Both the position numbers and the translations under genes were made by a program. A stretch of DNA of 64,000 nucleotides, from positions 1,116,001-1,180,000 of the forward strand of contig JASPKZ010008351.1 of the NCBI GenBank assembly GCA_030220185.1, in the 5' to 3' direction. Each line of letters begins with the position of its first letter. Position 1 is the first letter of the stretch. Below the pieces are notes generated by a model, which worked only from the letters and a program-made list of their open reading frames with translations, did not search any database and had not been told where the DNA came from. Of the stretch, positions 12,250-23,775 are shown one piece after another. The DNA comes from Diploptera punctata. Lineage: Eukaryota > Arthropoda > Insecta > Blattodea > Blaberidae.

Positions 12250-13017
12250 TTCCGTTTTATGCAAAATAAATACACGTAAAATTACCATTATTTCGCCGGG
12301 ACCAATAAATTTGTTCACATTGAACATATTTCCGCATTATTCACGTTCCGGATTAAACAAGTTCAAGTTTTACTATATATAAGGGTCGCATGCAAATACA
12401 TTAGTCTCTACTCAAATTACTTCCAATCACTGGTGAGCTGACTTTCTGTGAGCAAGTGCAAAGATCAAATTAGCTACCCACTAACTGGTCATGCATGAAA
12501 GTCGTCGTTTTCGTAATATTGGCAAAAAATTACCCAGAATTCTCAGCGATAAAACCACTTCCGTTATTTTAGTCTGCTAGAGGAACGCATTTACGCTTGC
12601 GTCCCGCAAATAATACCGTATACGACGACGTCTGCGTCGCGCGATACGGATATTACACCAATTCTTCTGTTCTTCCAGTTGAATTCAAACTAGATCGCTT
12701 ACCATCGGTTCCCATCGGGTTGCTCATGATTCGTCATGCGAAGTCACCTCGCCAGGTAGCTTAGGAATTTCGACAATTGTTATCACATGAACAGATTTTT
12801 GAGTACGCAAAAACTTCTTTGGATGCAATTTTCTCAGCAGAGAACGACTTTTACGGTCTAATGAGTTCATAGATACAACCCTATATACATGTAGTAAAAC
12901 TTGAACTTGTTTAATCCGGAACGTGAATAATGCGGAAATATGTCCAATGTGAACAAATTTATTGATCCCGGCGAAATAATAGTAATTTTACGTATATTTA
13001 TTTTGCATAAAACGGAA
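12250..13017. mobile_element. DNA-transposon-like element with ~137-bp terminal inverted repeats
   Basis: The left arm 12250-12385 and right arm 12879-13017 are inverted copies with only a few differences. The outer ends read TTCCGTTTTATGCAAAATAA and the inverse TTTTGCATAAAACGGAA. The arms also share CGGATTAAACAAGTTC and its inverse GAACTTGTTTAATCCGG. The ~490-bp centre has no convincing reading frame. Flanks (…GGACAGA / GGATATT…) show no clear target duplication. It is probably non-autonomous; the superfamily is not assignable from the termini alone. Confidence 0.85.
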
Positions 13018-13455
13018 GGATATTTCTACACAATTCATGAAAAAAAATTACAAAGCGCAAGGGTATATAATATAATAAATATATTATATTTATTAATAAT
13101 CAGCAGTTATTTGATATTTTTTTTTATTCAAGACAGGTGCCAAGACGGCTTTTACAAATGCTGATTCAAACCAAATGGAAAAATAAATATCAAAACAAAA
13201 CAAACCTAATTTTCACTGACCCTAAAGTTCATTGTTAAAAGCTGTTTGTCGTATTTCACATGCCGATATGTACTTTGATAAATGTCTCCATCGCCACGTA
13301 CGGTAAAAAAAGAAAAAAAGTAAAAAGGAAAGAGAAAAAAAATTAGTGTTCCCGCGTAAAGTAAAAATTAAAATGCTTGACCATTTATACGCGTTAGCAG
13401 TCGTTTGCGTCTATATCACGCTGTTTCAATGTTAGTGAATCAAGAAATCCGACCG
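13018..13455. other. A-rich non-coding stretch
   Basis: Contains A-rich runs at 13308-13345 and no supported gene. Confidence 0.4.
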
Positions 13456-13738
13456 ATGTGATCTCTAGATAGCGTGCTCCCTTGTCACACAGCAGGTCCG
13501 GGTTCGATCCCCGGTCGGGACAAGTTTCTTGGGTAAGCTTTTTGCGGGGTTTTCCCTCACCTGTAAGATGAATGTCAGGAAACTTTAAGACCCAAACGGT
13601 CCCCGAACACCATCTGTTCATTATTATCATCAATAACATATTCGCCTAATTAGATTAAGTTTAGTTTAAGGCCTCTCCTGGCGCATCATTACCATCATCA
13701 TCAACTCTCATATCATCGGGGCAGCGTAATCCCTTAGT
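13456..13738 (+). mobile_element. SINE-C2, decayed
   Basis: The tRNA-like head (AGCGTGCTCCCTTGTCAC, GGTCCGGGTTCGATCCCCGG) and shared body (CTCACCTGTAAGATGAATG) are followed by a type 2 tail (GATTAAGTTTAG, GCCTCTCCTGGCGCATC, ATCATCGGGGCAGCGTAA). Confidence 0.8.
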
Positions 13739-13774
13739 TTTTTAAAATGCGGAATTTTGTCCACAGTGAAAAAA

Positions 13775-14033
13775 AAAAACAAAATGGTCCCAGACGGTCC
13801 CCGAAATCATATGGCCATCGCAATCATCATCATTCATATTCATCTAAGATTAAGCTTAGGATTAAGGACTCTCCTGGCGCACCACTACTATCATCATCAT
13901 CATCACCCGTCATATTATCGGGGCAACGTAACCCCGCCTTCCAGGCGCCGCTACGTCAGAAGTGGGTTACAAGCACACCATGTCAGGAGAGAACACCAGG
14001 AATGTCGAAAGACAACCTGGGCATTTGAAAAAA
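13775..14033 (+). mobile_element. SINE-C2 body and tail, 5'-truncated
   Basis: It starts inside the shared body at TGGTCCCAGACGGTCCCCG and carries the full type 2 tail: ATGGCCATCGCAATCATC, CTCTCCTGGCGCACC, GGGGCAACGTAACCCCGCC, AGAAGTGGGTTACAAGC. It ends GGGCATTTGAAAAAAAA. It lies directly behind another SINE-C2. Confidence 0.8.
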
Positions 14034-14129
14034 AATCAGTTTTACGTTTTTTGAAAGGAGTTGGGACAAGAGTCATTGTAATGCATAATAGCACGCATTT
14101 CCGGAATTGAGCATATGTTTAATTCCTTT

Positions 14130-14575
14130 GTGCATCTCATTCCTATTTGTATTTACTGTTCCTAGATATTTTCAATCAGCCGCATCTTCAAAACGTCTCT
14201 CATTTGTCATTAGTTGCCCATTTCCATTATATAACGTATTTCTATGTGTGAACATATATTTAGTTTTATTGATGTTAACTTCCAGTCCCAACTTCTTAGT
14301 ATTACTCAATAGAGTGTGCGTGTTGGCCATTAGTATCTCCTCGCTATCACTCAATAATACTACATCACCAGCATAAACTAACTGCCTATTAATACCATTA
14401 AGTTGTAGGCCTTTTTCATTCTCCAAAGATTTGATGGCAAGCTCTAATACAACATTAAATAGTAGATGAGATAATGCATCTCCTTGCTTTATTCCAATGT
14501 GAATTTCAAATGTATCCAAAAACTGTTTGCCTATACGCACCCTACTCTTTCTGCAAAATGACAACAGCAATTCTA
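14130..14575 (-). pseudogene. LINE-D reverse transcriptase fragment
   Basis: A 132-residue frame (14172-14570) covers the middle of a non-LTR reverse transcriptase. It contains SRVRIGKQFLDTFEIHIGIK, then GDALSHLLFN, then YAGDVVLL, then KKLGLEVNINKTKYM. The catalytic YADD box reads YAGD, so one metal-binding aspartate is lost and the enzyme would be inactive. GDALS replaces the usual GDPLSP. A related copy lies at 58088-58480. The endonuclease and C-terminus are missing. Confidence 0.75.
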
Positions 14576-15506
14576 ATTTAAGGAAGAGTGAAGTTACGCC
14601 ACTTGTGCTCTGAACCCCTCCATTTGTAGTTTAAGATTAAAAAGGATCAGTCTTAAAAATGCCATCCAACTTGTGTGCCATGTATCCACAATAAAACATA
14701 CGTAAAAATGGCACATTTTATGAACTATTAAAAATAGAGTTACACTTTCAGTCTACATGCATATTAAATATAATAAACCTTGTTTGAAGGTAGTACTGTA
14801 TAACGGAAGTGAATAAATAACCATGTATTCACGGCCTTGCCCTCCCCAGTTTCAAGAGAGGCGTCTCCCTATGAATAAAACTGACCGCCCGCCCACATAT
14901 CATTAAAAGCACCAACGATTTTTAAATCCTATCGCACTGTTACTATGCCTACATGAATTCATGTTGTATTAGTGGTCGCCCAGCGGTCGAAATTAGACCA
15001 TAATTCATTAGATTTTTAAGTATGTCACAAATACGTCATTATGCATTAATTTTCGATTTATTTTAAAAATACGAACGATAGGAAATGTGGTATAGCTTGG
15101 CTAAGCCATATTTGATAAACAATAACTCATTTGGCATTTGTATACTATTCAAATTTGCATTTGGCCTATTATAATGTGTACGGGAATATATTATATCCCT
15201 TCTTCTTTGTGTCTCACTCCAACCCGCCAATGGAAGTAAGTAGGTGCGAATATTTAAATATAAAAAAAATGGAATTCAATTACTGAAACAAAGATTAAAC
15301 ATGGTTTAATTTAAATAATAATATGTACTCACTTTTTAAAATTACTAATAATAAACCATCAATAATAAATACGCAAGAGTAAGTCAATTCACATTACTGT
15401 TGCACAATTTTCTTCTTTACAACAATGCACTTTCAGAATGAACGTAAACAAATTAATGAGTAGTACACATAAATTCTTTAGAGACAATTTTATTTTGTTT
15501 AATTTA
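14576..15506. other. Non-coding stretch
   Basis: I see no gene or named repeat here. Confidence 0.4.
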
Positions 15507-15851
15507 GTTCGATCCCCGGTCGGGACAGCTTTTCTGGGTGAGGTTTTTATCGGGGTTTTTCCTCACCTGTAAGACAAATGTAAGGAAAACTTTAAGGCCC
15601 AAACGGTCCCCGAAATAATATGGCCATCGCAATCATCATCATTCATATTCATCTTAGATTAGGCTTAGGATTAGGGACTCTCCTGGAGCACCACTATCGT
15701 CATCATCACCAATCATATCATCGAGGCAACGTAACCCCGCCTTCCAGGCGCCCCAACCTCAGAAGTGGGTTACAAATACGCCATGCCAGGAGAGAAACCA
15801 GGAATGTTCGAAAAGACAAACCTGGGGCATTTGCAAAAAAAAAAAAAATTG
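15507..15851 (+). mobile_element. SINE-C2, 5'-truncated, A-rich end
   Basis: It begins at GTTCGATCCCCGGTCGGG (B-box region) and has the shared body and the complete type 2 tail (CTCTCCTGGAGCACC, CCAGGCGCCCCAACCTCAG, GCCATGCCAGGAGAGAAAC). It ends in a 14-base A run. Confidence 0.85.
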
Positions 15852-16483
15852 TAACACACATTATACATAAATTTTATTTTTCTGCACTCCTTCTCTATAT
15901 GAACTTTAATTATGCCAAATACCGTATCACAGGCCTCCGTGCACGCAATGTACTTAAAAAGGGGTGTAAAGTTTTTTCTTCGCGTACCGGTATTGATATA
16001 TAGATATTTTACCCGTTTAGAAATAACTTCTGAAGAATTTATATGTTTTCGTAAGCATGTAGGATTATATTTCAAAAGTTTGATCACATCCTTTAAAAGG
16101 ATATATTAAGGAATATCCTTCTATGCAGTATGTGGCCTCATATCATTTTACAACTGGACAACGCTTAGGTACTGAAGAACCGCGTGAAAACATTTTCTAA
16201 GGAGAATTGAAAAAGAATATTGGAGTCGGCGAACGGACATAAATAACATGCGCGGATTCTTTTATGTGGCTCCCAGGAATTTGAAGGTTGGTGCAGACGA
16301 AGAAGGAAGAAAAGTCAGCTCTCAGGTGCTTGGGTATGTATTTATTGCCTCGACTGGTTGTTTTTCCTTATAGGGTAGCCAATTATACCCACAGTGGCTT
16401 GTTCTTCCTATTATATAAGAAGGTTTAACCTCAAAGTTTATACAAAAATATACGTTGTTTCTAATCAGATAATTTTCTCTAGG
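15852..16483. other. Non-coding stretch
   Basis: No supported gene. The reading frames on both strands around 15912-16109 look like chance frames. Confidence 0.35.
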
Positions 16484-16945
16484 GTTACAACTGTGATATG
16501 GATGCGAAACATGGACTCTTACTTTAAGGGAGGAAAGAGATTAAGAGTATTTGAAAATAAAGTTCTTAGGGAAATTTTTGGACCAAAGAGAGATGAACAG
16601 ACAAGTGAATGGAGAAGACTAGTTAACAGTGAACTACATGGTCTTTATAGGAAGCCAGATATAGGCCTAATAAGAATAGATAAGTCTCATTGACTGCGCT
16701 AGACAGGACATGTGGCAAGAATGGGGAATGAAGGACGTGCATGGAAGCTTCTTGAAGGAAAACCAGAGTCAAAACGCCCAATTGGTATACCAAGAATGAG
16801 GTGGGAGAATAACATTAACTATGATGAGGGAAGTAAATTATACAGGAAATGATTGGAAAGCATTACCTCAAGACAGGGATGTATGGAGAGCTTATGTCCG
16901 CGCGGCCATGAACGTACGGGTTCGATAGTGCCAGTGAGTTAGTGT
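16484..16945 (+). pseudogene. LINE-A C-terminal fragment and 3' end
   Basis: Conceptual translation gives WMRNMDSYFKGG (from CETWTLTLREE), LRVFENKVLREIFGPKRDEQ, EWRRL, TGHVARMGNE, then a degenerate RPIGIPRMRWENNINYD. This is the post-reverse-transcriptase region of an RTE-like LINE. The frame is broken by a stop near 16690 and an indel near 16826. The end GATAGTGCCAGTGAGTTAG is the LINE-A 3' terminus. Confidence 0.75.
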
Positions 16946-17188
16946 TGGAATTGTGATTTTCAGTTTTAATATCAATTTATTGAGGATGACAAATAACCCT
17001 TATAAAATGTTTGACTAATGACAAATTGATTAATTAACTAACAAGCGTACATTCATATTTCGAAGAGTCGTAAAATGTACGAAGGGCGTTACCCTCTCTG
17101 CGAAAATACTATAGTTTAAAATTTTATTTTCATTTCCACTTGACCAATAACATTACATTTTGAGCACCAAAATCTGGCCTATTTAATT

Positions 17189-17511
17189 ATCATAAGTAAT
17201 GCCACGAGTGATTTTCAATTTATCTAGGCAATTTGGAAATCAAGAGTGACATTTGTTAGGACTATTTAACGAATAAAATTAAGCTGTTTACTCACAAATC
17301 ATTATTTAATTATTTTGAAATATTTATATATTTAATGTAAACGGCGATGTTTGAAAACAAATGAGAAACGTTTATTATGTTTCATTGTTCATCACTGCAA
17401 CCAGATCATATTATTTATTGCCAAAGGATCGCAATATTGTAAGAATGCACCCTAGTGTAGAAAATAGAAACACATCAAACTGTATATTAATTAATTTCTG
17501 ATGTCCTATGA
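17189..17511 (-). repeat. Repeat H, 3' half of a SINE-split copy
   Basis: Read on the minus strand this is the hairpin end of repeat H (CCACTCGTG… inverse at 17200-17255) and part of the body. It continues at 17908 after the SINE-A insertion. Confidence 0.8.
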
Positions 17512-17907
17512 TCGGCCGCGGTGGACTAGTTGTTATGCTCCGTGCCTGTGGTCCCGAGGGTCGCGGTTTCAAACCCGGCCGGGGTCGATGGATTTTTTTA
17601 GGACGGAAACATCCAAGGAGCAAGTCCTCCGGGAGGGACTTTAAGCCGTGGGTCCCGAGTCTGAAGATTTTCAGGCTCGTAAAAAGCCTGAATGAACAGG
17701 CCAAGCAAAATTTACCGAATTTTCCCGTTCTAGTACTACTTTGGTTTCCTAGATGTCAGTATGAGGCGGAACGCTGACCACGGACTAATCAAATGGCATC
17801 TATACGAAAACAAGTGTAACTAAATTAGTATGGTTAAAATTCTTCCCTGTAGGGGGAGAACGCCTAAATCTCTGTTAAGGGAAACATGGGCTTACAAGAT
17901 ACAAGAA
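17512..17907 (+). mobile_element. SINE-A inserted in repeat H
   Basis: A full SINE-A with head GGCCGCGGTGGACTAG and end GGGCTTACAAGATAC. The flanking GATGTCCTATGA occurs at 17500-17511 and again at 17908-17919, an exact 12-bp target-site duplication, so this SINE landed in an existing repeat H. Confidence 0.9.
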
Positions 17908-18220
17908 GATGTCCTATGATGTAAATATGTAAATTATATTTTTTCTGCAACGTTAATTCCTGGGAAATAATACGTTTAAGAAAGTGCAAACAGTGGTTTC
18001 TTTTTTTTATGGTATAATCAATTGCTACGAATGTTTTTCTATTATATCTCGCAAGCAGAATCTGGTTACATTCGTGCACTATATATACAATCTGGGAGCC
18101 ACTCGATGAAATGAAAGCGATAAAATGAAAGTGATAAAATCTAGGTGAAAAACGCTTATGTTTGGTTTGTACATCAAAATTGATTGAAATGTGATTGGTA
18201 ATTGACTGCCATTTGGGGCA
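17908..18220 (-). repeat. Repeat H, 5' half of the SINE-split copy
   Basis: Repeat H body on the minus strand, ending with the inverse of GCCCCAAATGGCAGTCAAT. The outermost GACTATTTAACTCAT is missing, so the copy is 5'-truncated. Confidence 0.8.
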
Positions 18221-18508
18221 GTCAAAACAAATTACTTTACAGAAGCTATGCACACTCATGACTGAGGCTACGTAGAGAGCTGTTAGTAGGCTACTTGTAA
18301 TAGGCATATGCATGGTAACCACTGCAAAATGCACATCATCTCGTCATGAAGGATTTGAAATATTTTTTAAACGACGTGAGTTTGTATGGTTTACATATCA
18401 GTAAAAATGGAAGCTTGCTACTGAAAGAAGGAGAATTTATATCTTCTTCTTCCAAGTATTAGGCCAAGGCATGTTACGATCATATAGAAAAAATTTCCCT
18501 CTAGTGCT

Positions 18509-18715
18509 TCATAGGACGGCCCAGAGATCTTCGATAAGTTTGATCCTTCCGGGAAATTCACATAATAATAGTCCCTTCGATTGGTTGCTAGCCAAAGGAA
18601 GGCAAACCAGTGATGGGGCTGACATCTTATAGCCTCTGGTCAGGATGGAGAAGAAAAGAAAATTAAGGAAAGAAGCCCTTGGATGCCCTAATAGCGTCGG
18701 GTCGAAAAAAAACAA
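18509..18715 (-). pseudogene. LINE-B-like 5'-end fragment
   Basis: On the minus strand CCAGAGGCTATAAGATG and the codons for LASNQSKGLLL resemble the region just before the endonuclease of the LINE at 45.4 kb (AGAGGCTATAAGGTAG and GNQPRGLP). No endonuclease motif follows. The assignment rests on this one pairwise resemblance. Confidence 0.4.
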
Positions 18716-19484
18716 GAGTTAACCAAGAGAGGTCAGATAGTAAAGTTAAAAGAGTCTGGTATAAGTAAGTGGAAGAAAGGAATAAATACCAGATCGGTTA
18801 AAAATAAAAGTAAGGAGCGAAACACAAGTAAATGGAAGCAATGTTTTGCTCAGTTTGGGCTTCTTGTGATGCCATCCACAAATCCCATAGATGGGGACCC
18901 CTGAGGGCGGAGAATTTATATTAAAACCAAAAGTAGCAGTAAGAACACAGATTGGACCAAATTATATTTAATTTATATTTCCTAGCGAAACTGGAACTTT
19001 TGATCGGGTGAATCCTTTACTAAAAGTAGCACAATATAACATTTCCAGGATGTGTGACAATGTTGGTGTCAAACAATTCTGTTTGTTCTTTTGAGTTTAC
19101 AATTAATAAATAAATAGGTTGAGTGTCATACAAGTTTAGGAACATTTTAAAATATACGATTTCAGAGAGATTTAATAAGAGGTAGGTCATGGGGTAACAC
19201 AGCATTAAACAATATGTGAAGATAGATATATTTGAAAAGATACATTTCCCATAAAACATAAATCCTTTATTGAATGAATTTACGATAGCCTACTTGTGAT
19301 AAAATGTTATATTGAAAATTGAATGCACAGTGAGAATATGCTAATCTTCCTTACACACGTGGAACTCTCCATTCGATGTCTTATATCAAACAAATGTTCG
19401 CTTATTTTATTGAAATAAGGAATTTCCGGATAAAGTTTCCAGCAGTTGATGCGAATTGTTTTTCAAAGTCCGAATTAAGACACC
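18716..19484. other. Non-coding stretch
   Basis: No supported gene. A short GC-richer phrase at 18870-18910 could be LINE leader sequence but is not assignable. Confidence 0.35.
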
Positions 19485-19489
19485 ATGCG

Positions 19490-19995
19490 CATGCGCCAGC
19501 AAATGAAAGTGATATACAATTTAGAATCATGCAATGAACCCGACGTGTGCAAATTTATTGTGCATCAAATATATAATTCAATAGTGAGAAGTACTGTCAC
19601 ATATGGAGCTGAAGTTTGGAAATTCAACAAAAACTTAGAACAAAAACTTATGTCGACGGAAATGGATTTATTGAGGAGAGCAGCAAGATGTTCAAAATTA
19701 GACAAAATAAGAAATACTGTCATAAGAAAAAAAAAATGAATATTGGTTATTCAATAGTAGATTATATACGGTATAAGCAATTAAATTGGTATGGGCACGT
19801 ACGACGAATGCAAGAAGAAAGATTACCCAGGAAAACATTGGAATGGTGTCTACCTGAAAGAAGGAGGAGAGGAAGACCTCGAAACTCGTGGATGCAGGAA
19901 ATAAGAACTGGAATGAGAGCAAGAGGACTGGAGGACATGGATTGGATGGAGAGAGACGAGTGGAGAAAAAAAATAAAACTTTAGGCACAGAAAGA
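19490..19995 (+). pseudogene. LINE-C C-terminal fragment
   Basis: Two overlapping frames (19485-19739 and 19616-19984) split one product at an A-run near 19729-19738. Motifs in order are TYGAEVWKF, EMDLLRRAARCSKLDKIRNT, then LNWYGHVRRMQEERLPRKTL, RRRRGRPRNSW and a terminal DWMERDEWRKKIKL. This is the region after the reverse transcriptase of an RTE-like LINE, reaching the natural stop. The closest copy in the window is 63624-64000. Confidence 0.75.
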
Positions 19996-20726
19996 TGTAT
20001 AAACATTAAAATTCTGTATATAAATACATTCTTGTAAATCAACATAATTTTCATTTACACCTCTAAAATATCTAACTATAAGAGATATGCTGTATTGGAA
20101 TAGATGTCTTCAGTTGAAAGCTTATGAAAATCTCCAGAAAATACTTAACTGCTGCTGTAAGATAAGCTTATGACACCTTCCTCACTCAAATAAGAGAAGT
20201 TTTAAATTCACAGCCATCTCATCTGTCTGATATCAGATCTTTCACACGGGAGAGATATGAGGAATAAGATATAAAGTTGCTCTTAAACGATAGACTTAAA
20301 CATAATTTTAGAGAACTTCTCTTAACGTTTTAAAAGGACCACATATTTATTCATGAGTGTCTTTACAGTGACTTGTGGTTGTCAAACCACGCTCAATTTA
20401 TTTCAGTTCTTCGTTTGGATATTTTTATTACAAACCCTGCATTGAGGCTCGAATGCGCTTCAGGTTTAAATGCTCAATGCATTTCCCCAGAAACCAGATT
20501 TAAATAACCGTAAATTATATTATGTATTTTCAGACATTCAAAACGAACAAAAGATAACGGTTCTTGAGAACACAATAAGGGTGAAGACCAAAACACATTC
20601 CTCTACTGTTCATAAATTTTAACAAAATATCACCCTGCCAAGGATGTACAAAAAATGCAAAATAAATAAGCAGAGTTAAGCGAGTGTACTTCGCCTTTTG
20701 AGACGAATGGGTTAAAAGAAATGTAG
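19996..20726. other. Non-coding stretch
   Basis: I see no gene or named repeat. Confidence 0.4.
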
Positions 20727-21142
20727 TAACTAACTAACTCACTGGCACTATTTAACCCGTAGGTTCATGGCCGCGCGGACATAAGCTCTCCATATATCCC
20801 TATCCTTAGTCAATGTTTTCTAATCATCCTCTGTATAATCTACTTCCTTCAAATCATAGTTAATGTTATTCTCCCACCTCATCCTTGGTCTACCAACTGG
20901 TTTTCCTACAAGAATCTTCCATGCACGTCTTTCATTCCCCATTCGTGCCACATATCCTGCCCATCGCAGTCTACGAGACTTAACTGTTCTCATTATATCT
21001 GGCTTCCTATAAAGACCATGTAATTCACTGTTATGCAGTCTTCTCCATTCATCTTTATTCTCAAATACTCGTAATCTCCTTTCCTCCCTTAAAGTAAGGG
21101 TCCATGTTTCGCATCCATATAATATAACTGATAGAATAATAG
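20727..21142 (-). pseudogene. LINE-A C-terminal fragment and 3' end
   Basis: The minus strand encodes the LINE-A order YGCETWTLTL-type, LRVFENK, GHVARMGNE, GRPRMRWENNIN, YVRAAMN. It runs to the family 3' terminus (inverse of GTGCCAGTGAGTTAGTTAGT). Frames are interrupted. The 5' break is at about 21142. Confidence 0.75.
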
Positions 21143-21144
21143 TT

Positions 21145-21385
21145 TTATGAGAGCTATGCTGGCGGTATCATTGCTGCCGATAGGGTTACCCATGCCGGAC
21201 TGGTCGAAGGTGATAAGCCAGACGAAAAAAGTACCTTGGTCGAAAGAGTGACTATCTTTCACCGTAAAAATACAACCGTCAAGAAATGCGGACATGGGTT
21301 CAACTGGGGTAAAATTTTCCGGAGGTCAAATAGTCCCCCGTTCGGTTCTCCGGGCCGGGACTACTTCAGGGAACCCATTCCAAAG
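21145..21385 (+). repeat. Probable LINE 5' leader sequence
   Basis: GC-richer sequence with GATAAGCCAGACGAAAAAAG, CATGGGTTCAACTGGGG and GTTCTCCGGGCCGGGACTAC resembles untranslated leaders I recall for RTE-like insect LINEs. It directly abuts a LINE-A 3' fragment in the opposite orientation. The family link is from memory. Confidence 0.4.
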
Positions 21386-22345
21386 AATAAAATAAAAAGA
21401 AATGTTGTAATTTACAATATTTTTTAAAACTTCTCATAATGATAATTAAGAAACAATATGGGGCAGGACAGATTAAGTGCGTTCGTATAAAAAATAAAAG
21501 TGGCTGTAATCTCTGACGCCATTAAACTAGTTATTGACAAGTTCCATGAGAAAACTGAGGAGTTTTACCACCATATAAAAAGGCAAGTATTACACATCCA
21601 AGTTAACTGTTCACGGGCGGAGGGGAAGAGTTTTAGCGCTAGTATCGCCGATCTACTGGATCTGTGGAAGGGATGTAGGAGAAAACTGTACATCCGATCA
21701 CGTATTGAAATTTTTCAACTTCAAGTGTGGGGGGAGAATCTCTAAACACGTGTGAAAGTTCTTAACATGGTTGTCAAATTAGTCATTTAAGCACGGAACG
21801 CTCAAGCGGTCGGATCATTTAAAATCACAGTATTTGTCGTCTCTCTGTTACTAGCCTCACAATAAATAACATGCGGCAACACGTAATGAGAAGGGCAAGG
21901 AAGGGACAGCTCATTCCTAGACGTAACCCCAAAACTAACAGCGTTGTCAAGTTAGTCATTCTGTCCCTGACCGCGCAGAACGACGGATCATTAAAATACA
22001 TAGCATTTGTCAGTTCTCTACCTGCCAATCAAACAACTTAATACAAAGGACAGGAAGTGGCAACATAGTAAGGAATAGAAAGAGAAAGACAGTTTGTTAG
22101 TTAACATATTTTCCGCCTGCACAAAGCACTTGGATGGGTAATAAGAGCATATTCCCAATAATGCAAGTTTTCGCAACAAAAAAAAAATAAATTATAGCCA
22201 TTTCTACTACGACCAGAGACACCCGTGATTAAATAATAAATTCCGTCACCACTAATTTATTTCCAAAACATGTCTGAAGCCTGTTGGTGATCGAAATAAG
22301 AGGTTATAGAAAAATTAATTCTCAATATTTCCAGTAATGTAAAAA
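21386..22345. other. Non-coding stretch
   Basis: No supported gene. Two phrases near 21765-21835 and 21950-22020 (GTTGTCAAATTAGTCATT / GTTGTCAAGTTAGTCATT, each followed later by GGATCATT) form an imperfect direct repeat about 180 bp apart. Confidence 0.4.
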
Positions 22346-22348
22346 TAA

Positions 22349-22540
22349 TTGTATCATCATCATCATCCGGTATCACGGCAGCTGCCGCCGTCTTCCGGAA
22401 ACCAAACGCCATTCTTCTGTGTCCATCCATTGATCTTCCTCCAATCCTCTGATATTCATAGCCGCTTGTACCCCTTCTATCCAAGTTTTCTTCGGTCTAC
22501 CTCTCTTCCTCATTTCCATTGGGATCTATTCCCCAAATAA
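22349..22540 (-). pseudogene. LINE C-terminal end with (ATG)n tail
   Basis: The minus strand reads GRPKKTWIEGVQAAMNIRG, then EDQWMDTEEWRLVSGRRRQL and a stop, followed by TGATGATGATGAT. This is the extreme C-terminus and simple-repeat tail of an RTE-like LINE. It resembles the LINE at 31.7 kb, which ends GTGRRQQL. Confidence 0.7.
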
Positions 22541-22664
22541 TTGTACAAAATGTTTATATTAGGCGCCACGGAATCTAAAACGACAAATAATTTTGATGAA
22601 TAATTGCGTTAATGAAGGGGGGGGGCTGCGAAGTTACCTCGGTGCATATAGGATTAAACAAATA

Positions 22665-23252
22665 GAGTATACACAGTATGTAGCCTTATAGATACACTAG
22701 AAGTCGCGGCCACGCGTTGCTGTGTCTAAGGTATACGTTAAAAATGTAAATTAAGTTGCTGTCTTTCAGCCAGATTACTTAAAACTAATACTTACACACG
22801 AAATTAATGATCTTGAAAATAAAATAAACACTGAACACACTTAAATTATGAAATAATCAATATTTGTAATTCAATTGAAATTCACGGTTGCAACAAAAAG
22901 CACAGCCATCTGAATCTCTCTTTGTTAAATAATAAACCAATTACCTTACCAAATTACCTTACACCGCCATCTGTTAGAATCGTATGGAACGCACAGATAA
23001 TTATACTGCCATCTGTTAGAATCGTATGTAACTCACAGATAATTATAACTCTTTGTTAAATAATAAACAAATAATTTGCAATAAAAAATAATGCGACTAT
23101 AAATTTAGTTATAAACTACCCTAAGTCTCAAGTTGTATCAAACTGCACACAGTGTGCAAAATTTTATTAAAATCGGTTCAGTAGTTTAGGATTCCATCGC
23201 GGACAAACAACGTGACACGAAAATGTTATATATTAAGATATACTCTATGTGC
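22665..23252. repeat. Dispersed insect-type repeat with 42-bp tandem
   Basis: The end contains AATCGGTTCAGTAGTTTAGG and GGACAAACAACGTGACACG, then TTATATATTAAGATA, a phrase class I recall as widespread at element ends in insects. The start has GTCGCGGCCACGCGTTGC. Inside, a 42-bp unit (GCCATCTGTTAGAATCGTAT...) is tandemly repeated at about 22965-23006 and 23007-23048. CTCTTTGTTAAATAATAAAC flanks it on both sides. A Helitron-like class is a guess. Confidence 0.4.
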
Positions 23253-23257
23253 CAAAC

Positions 23258-23624
23258 GCAGTCCGGGCCTTACAGTGGCACGATATATTGGGAAAGAGAT
23301 TTTAAAAAGAGGATCGCACACATACGTTTTACCACACAAGGACATGGATGAGTAGTGACGTCAATCGAGGACGTCCTACGAGATAACACAGCATTAAAAA
23401 TGATGCACATTATTCACTCATGCATTCATACTAAACTTGGTGAATGCTATGATGATTGTGATGACCATATCAAGTTTGGGGACGGTTTTGTCCTTAAAGC
23501 TTCTTAATATCTGTCTTACAGGTGATGAGGAACCCTGAAGAAGAAAAAAAATCACCACCCAGGAAACCTGTCCCGACCGGGGATCGAACCCAGGTCCGAT
23601 GCTCCGAGATCATAGCGGTGGACT
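23258..23624 (-). mobile_element. SINE-C3 (third 3' module), minus strand
   Basis: On the minus strand the tRNA-like head (inverse of CGGGGATCGAACCCAGGTCC, 23576-23595) and body are followed by a tail not seen in types 1 or 2. The same tail (GGGAAAGAGATTTT...AAAACAC-type, then CTACGA...CAAG/ACACAGC) is next to the SINE-C head at 26890-27232. The divergence is high. Confidence 0.65.
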
Positions 23625-23775
23625 TATTATCTAAGATATGTAAATCTTACCTTCATTTGAAAGTTTGTTTGAATTCGTCTTAGGATTTCCTAGCTCTTAC
23701 CTGCAACAAAAAAGAAAATTATTTTAAAATTATGTTTTGTTTCAATTTATTTTAATAATTGACTTTCAAATTATG

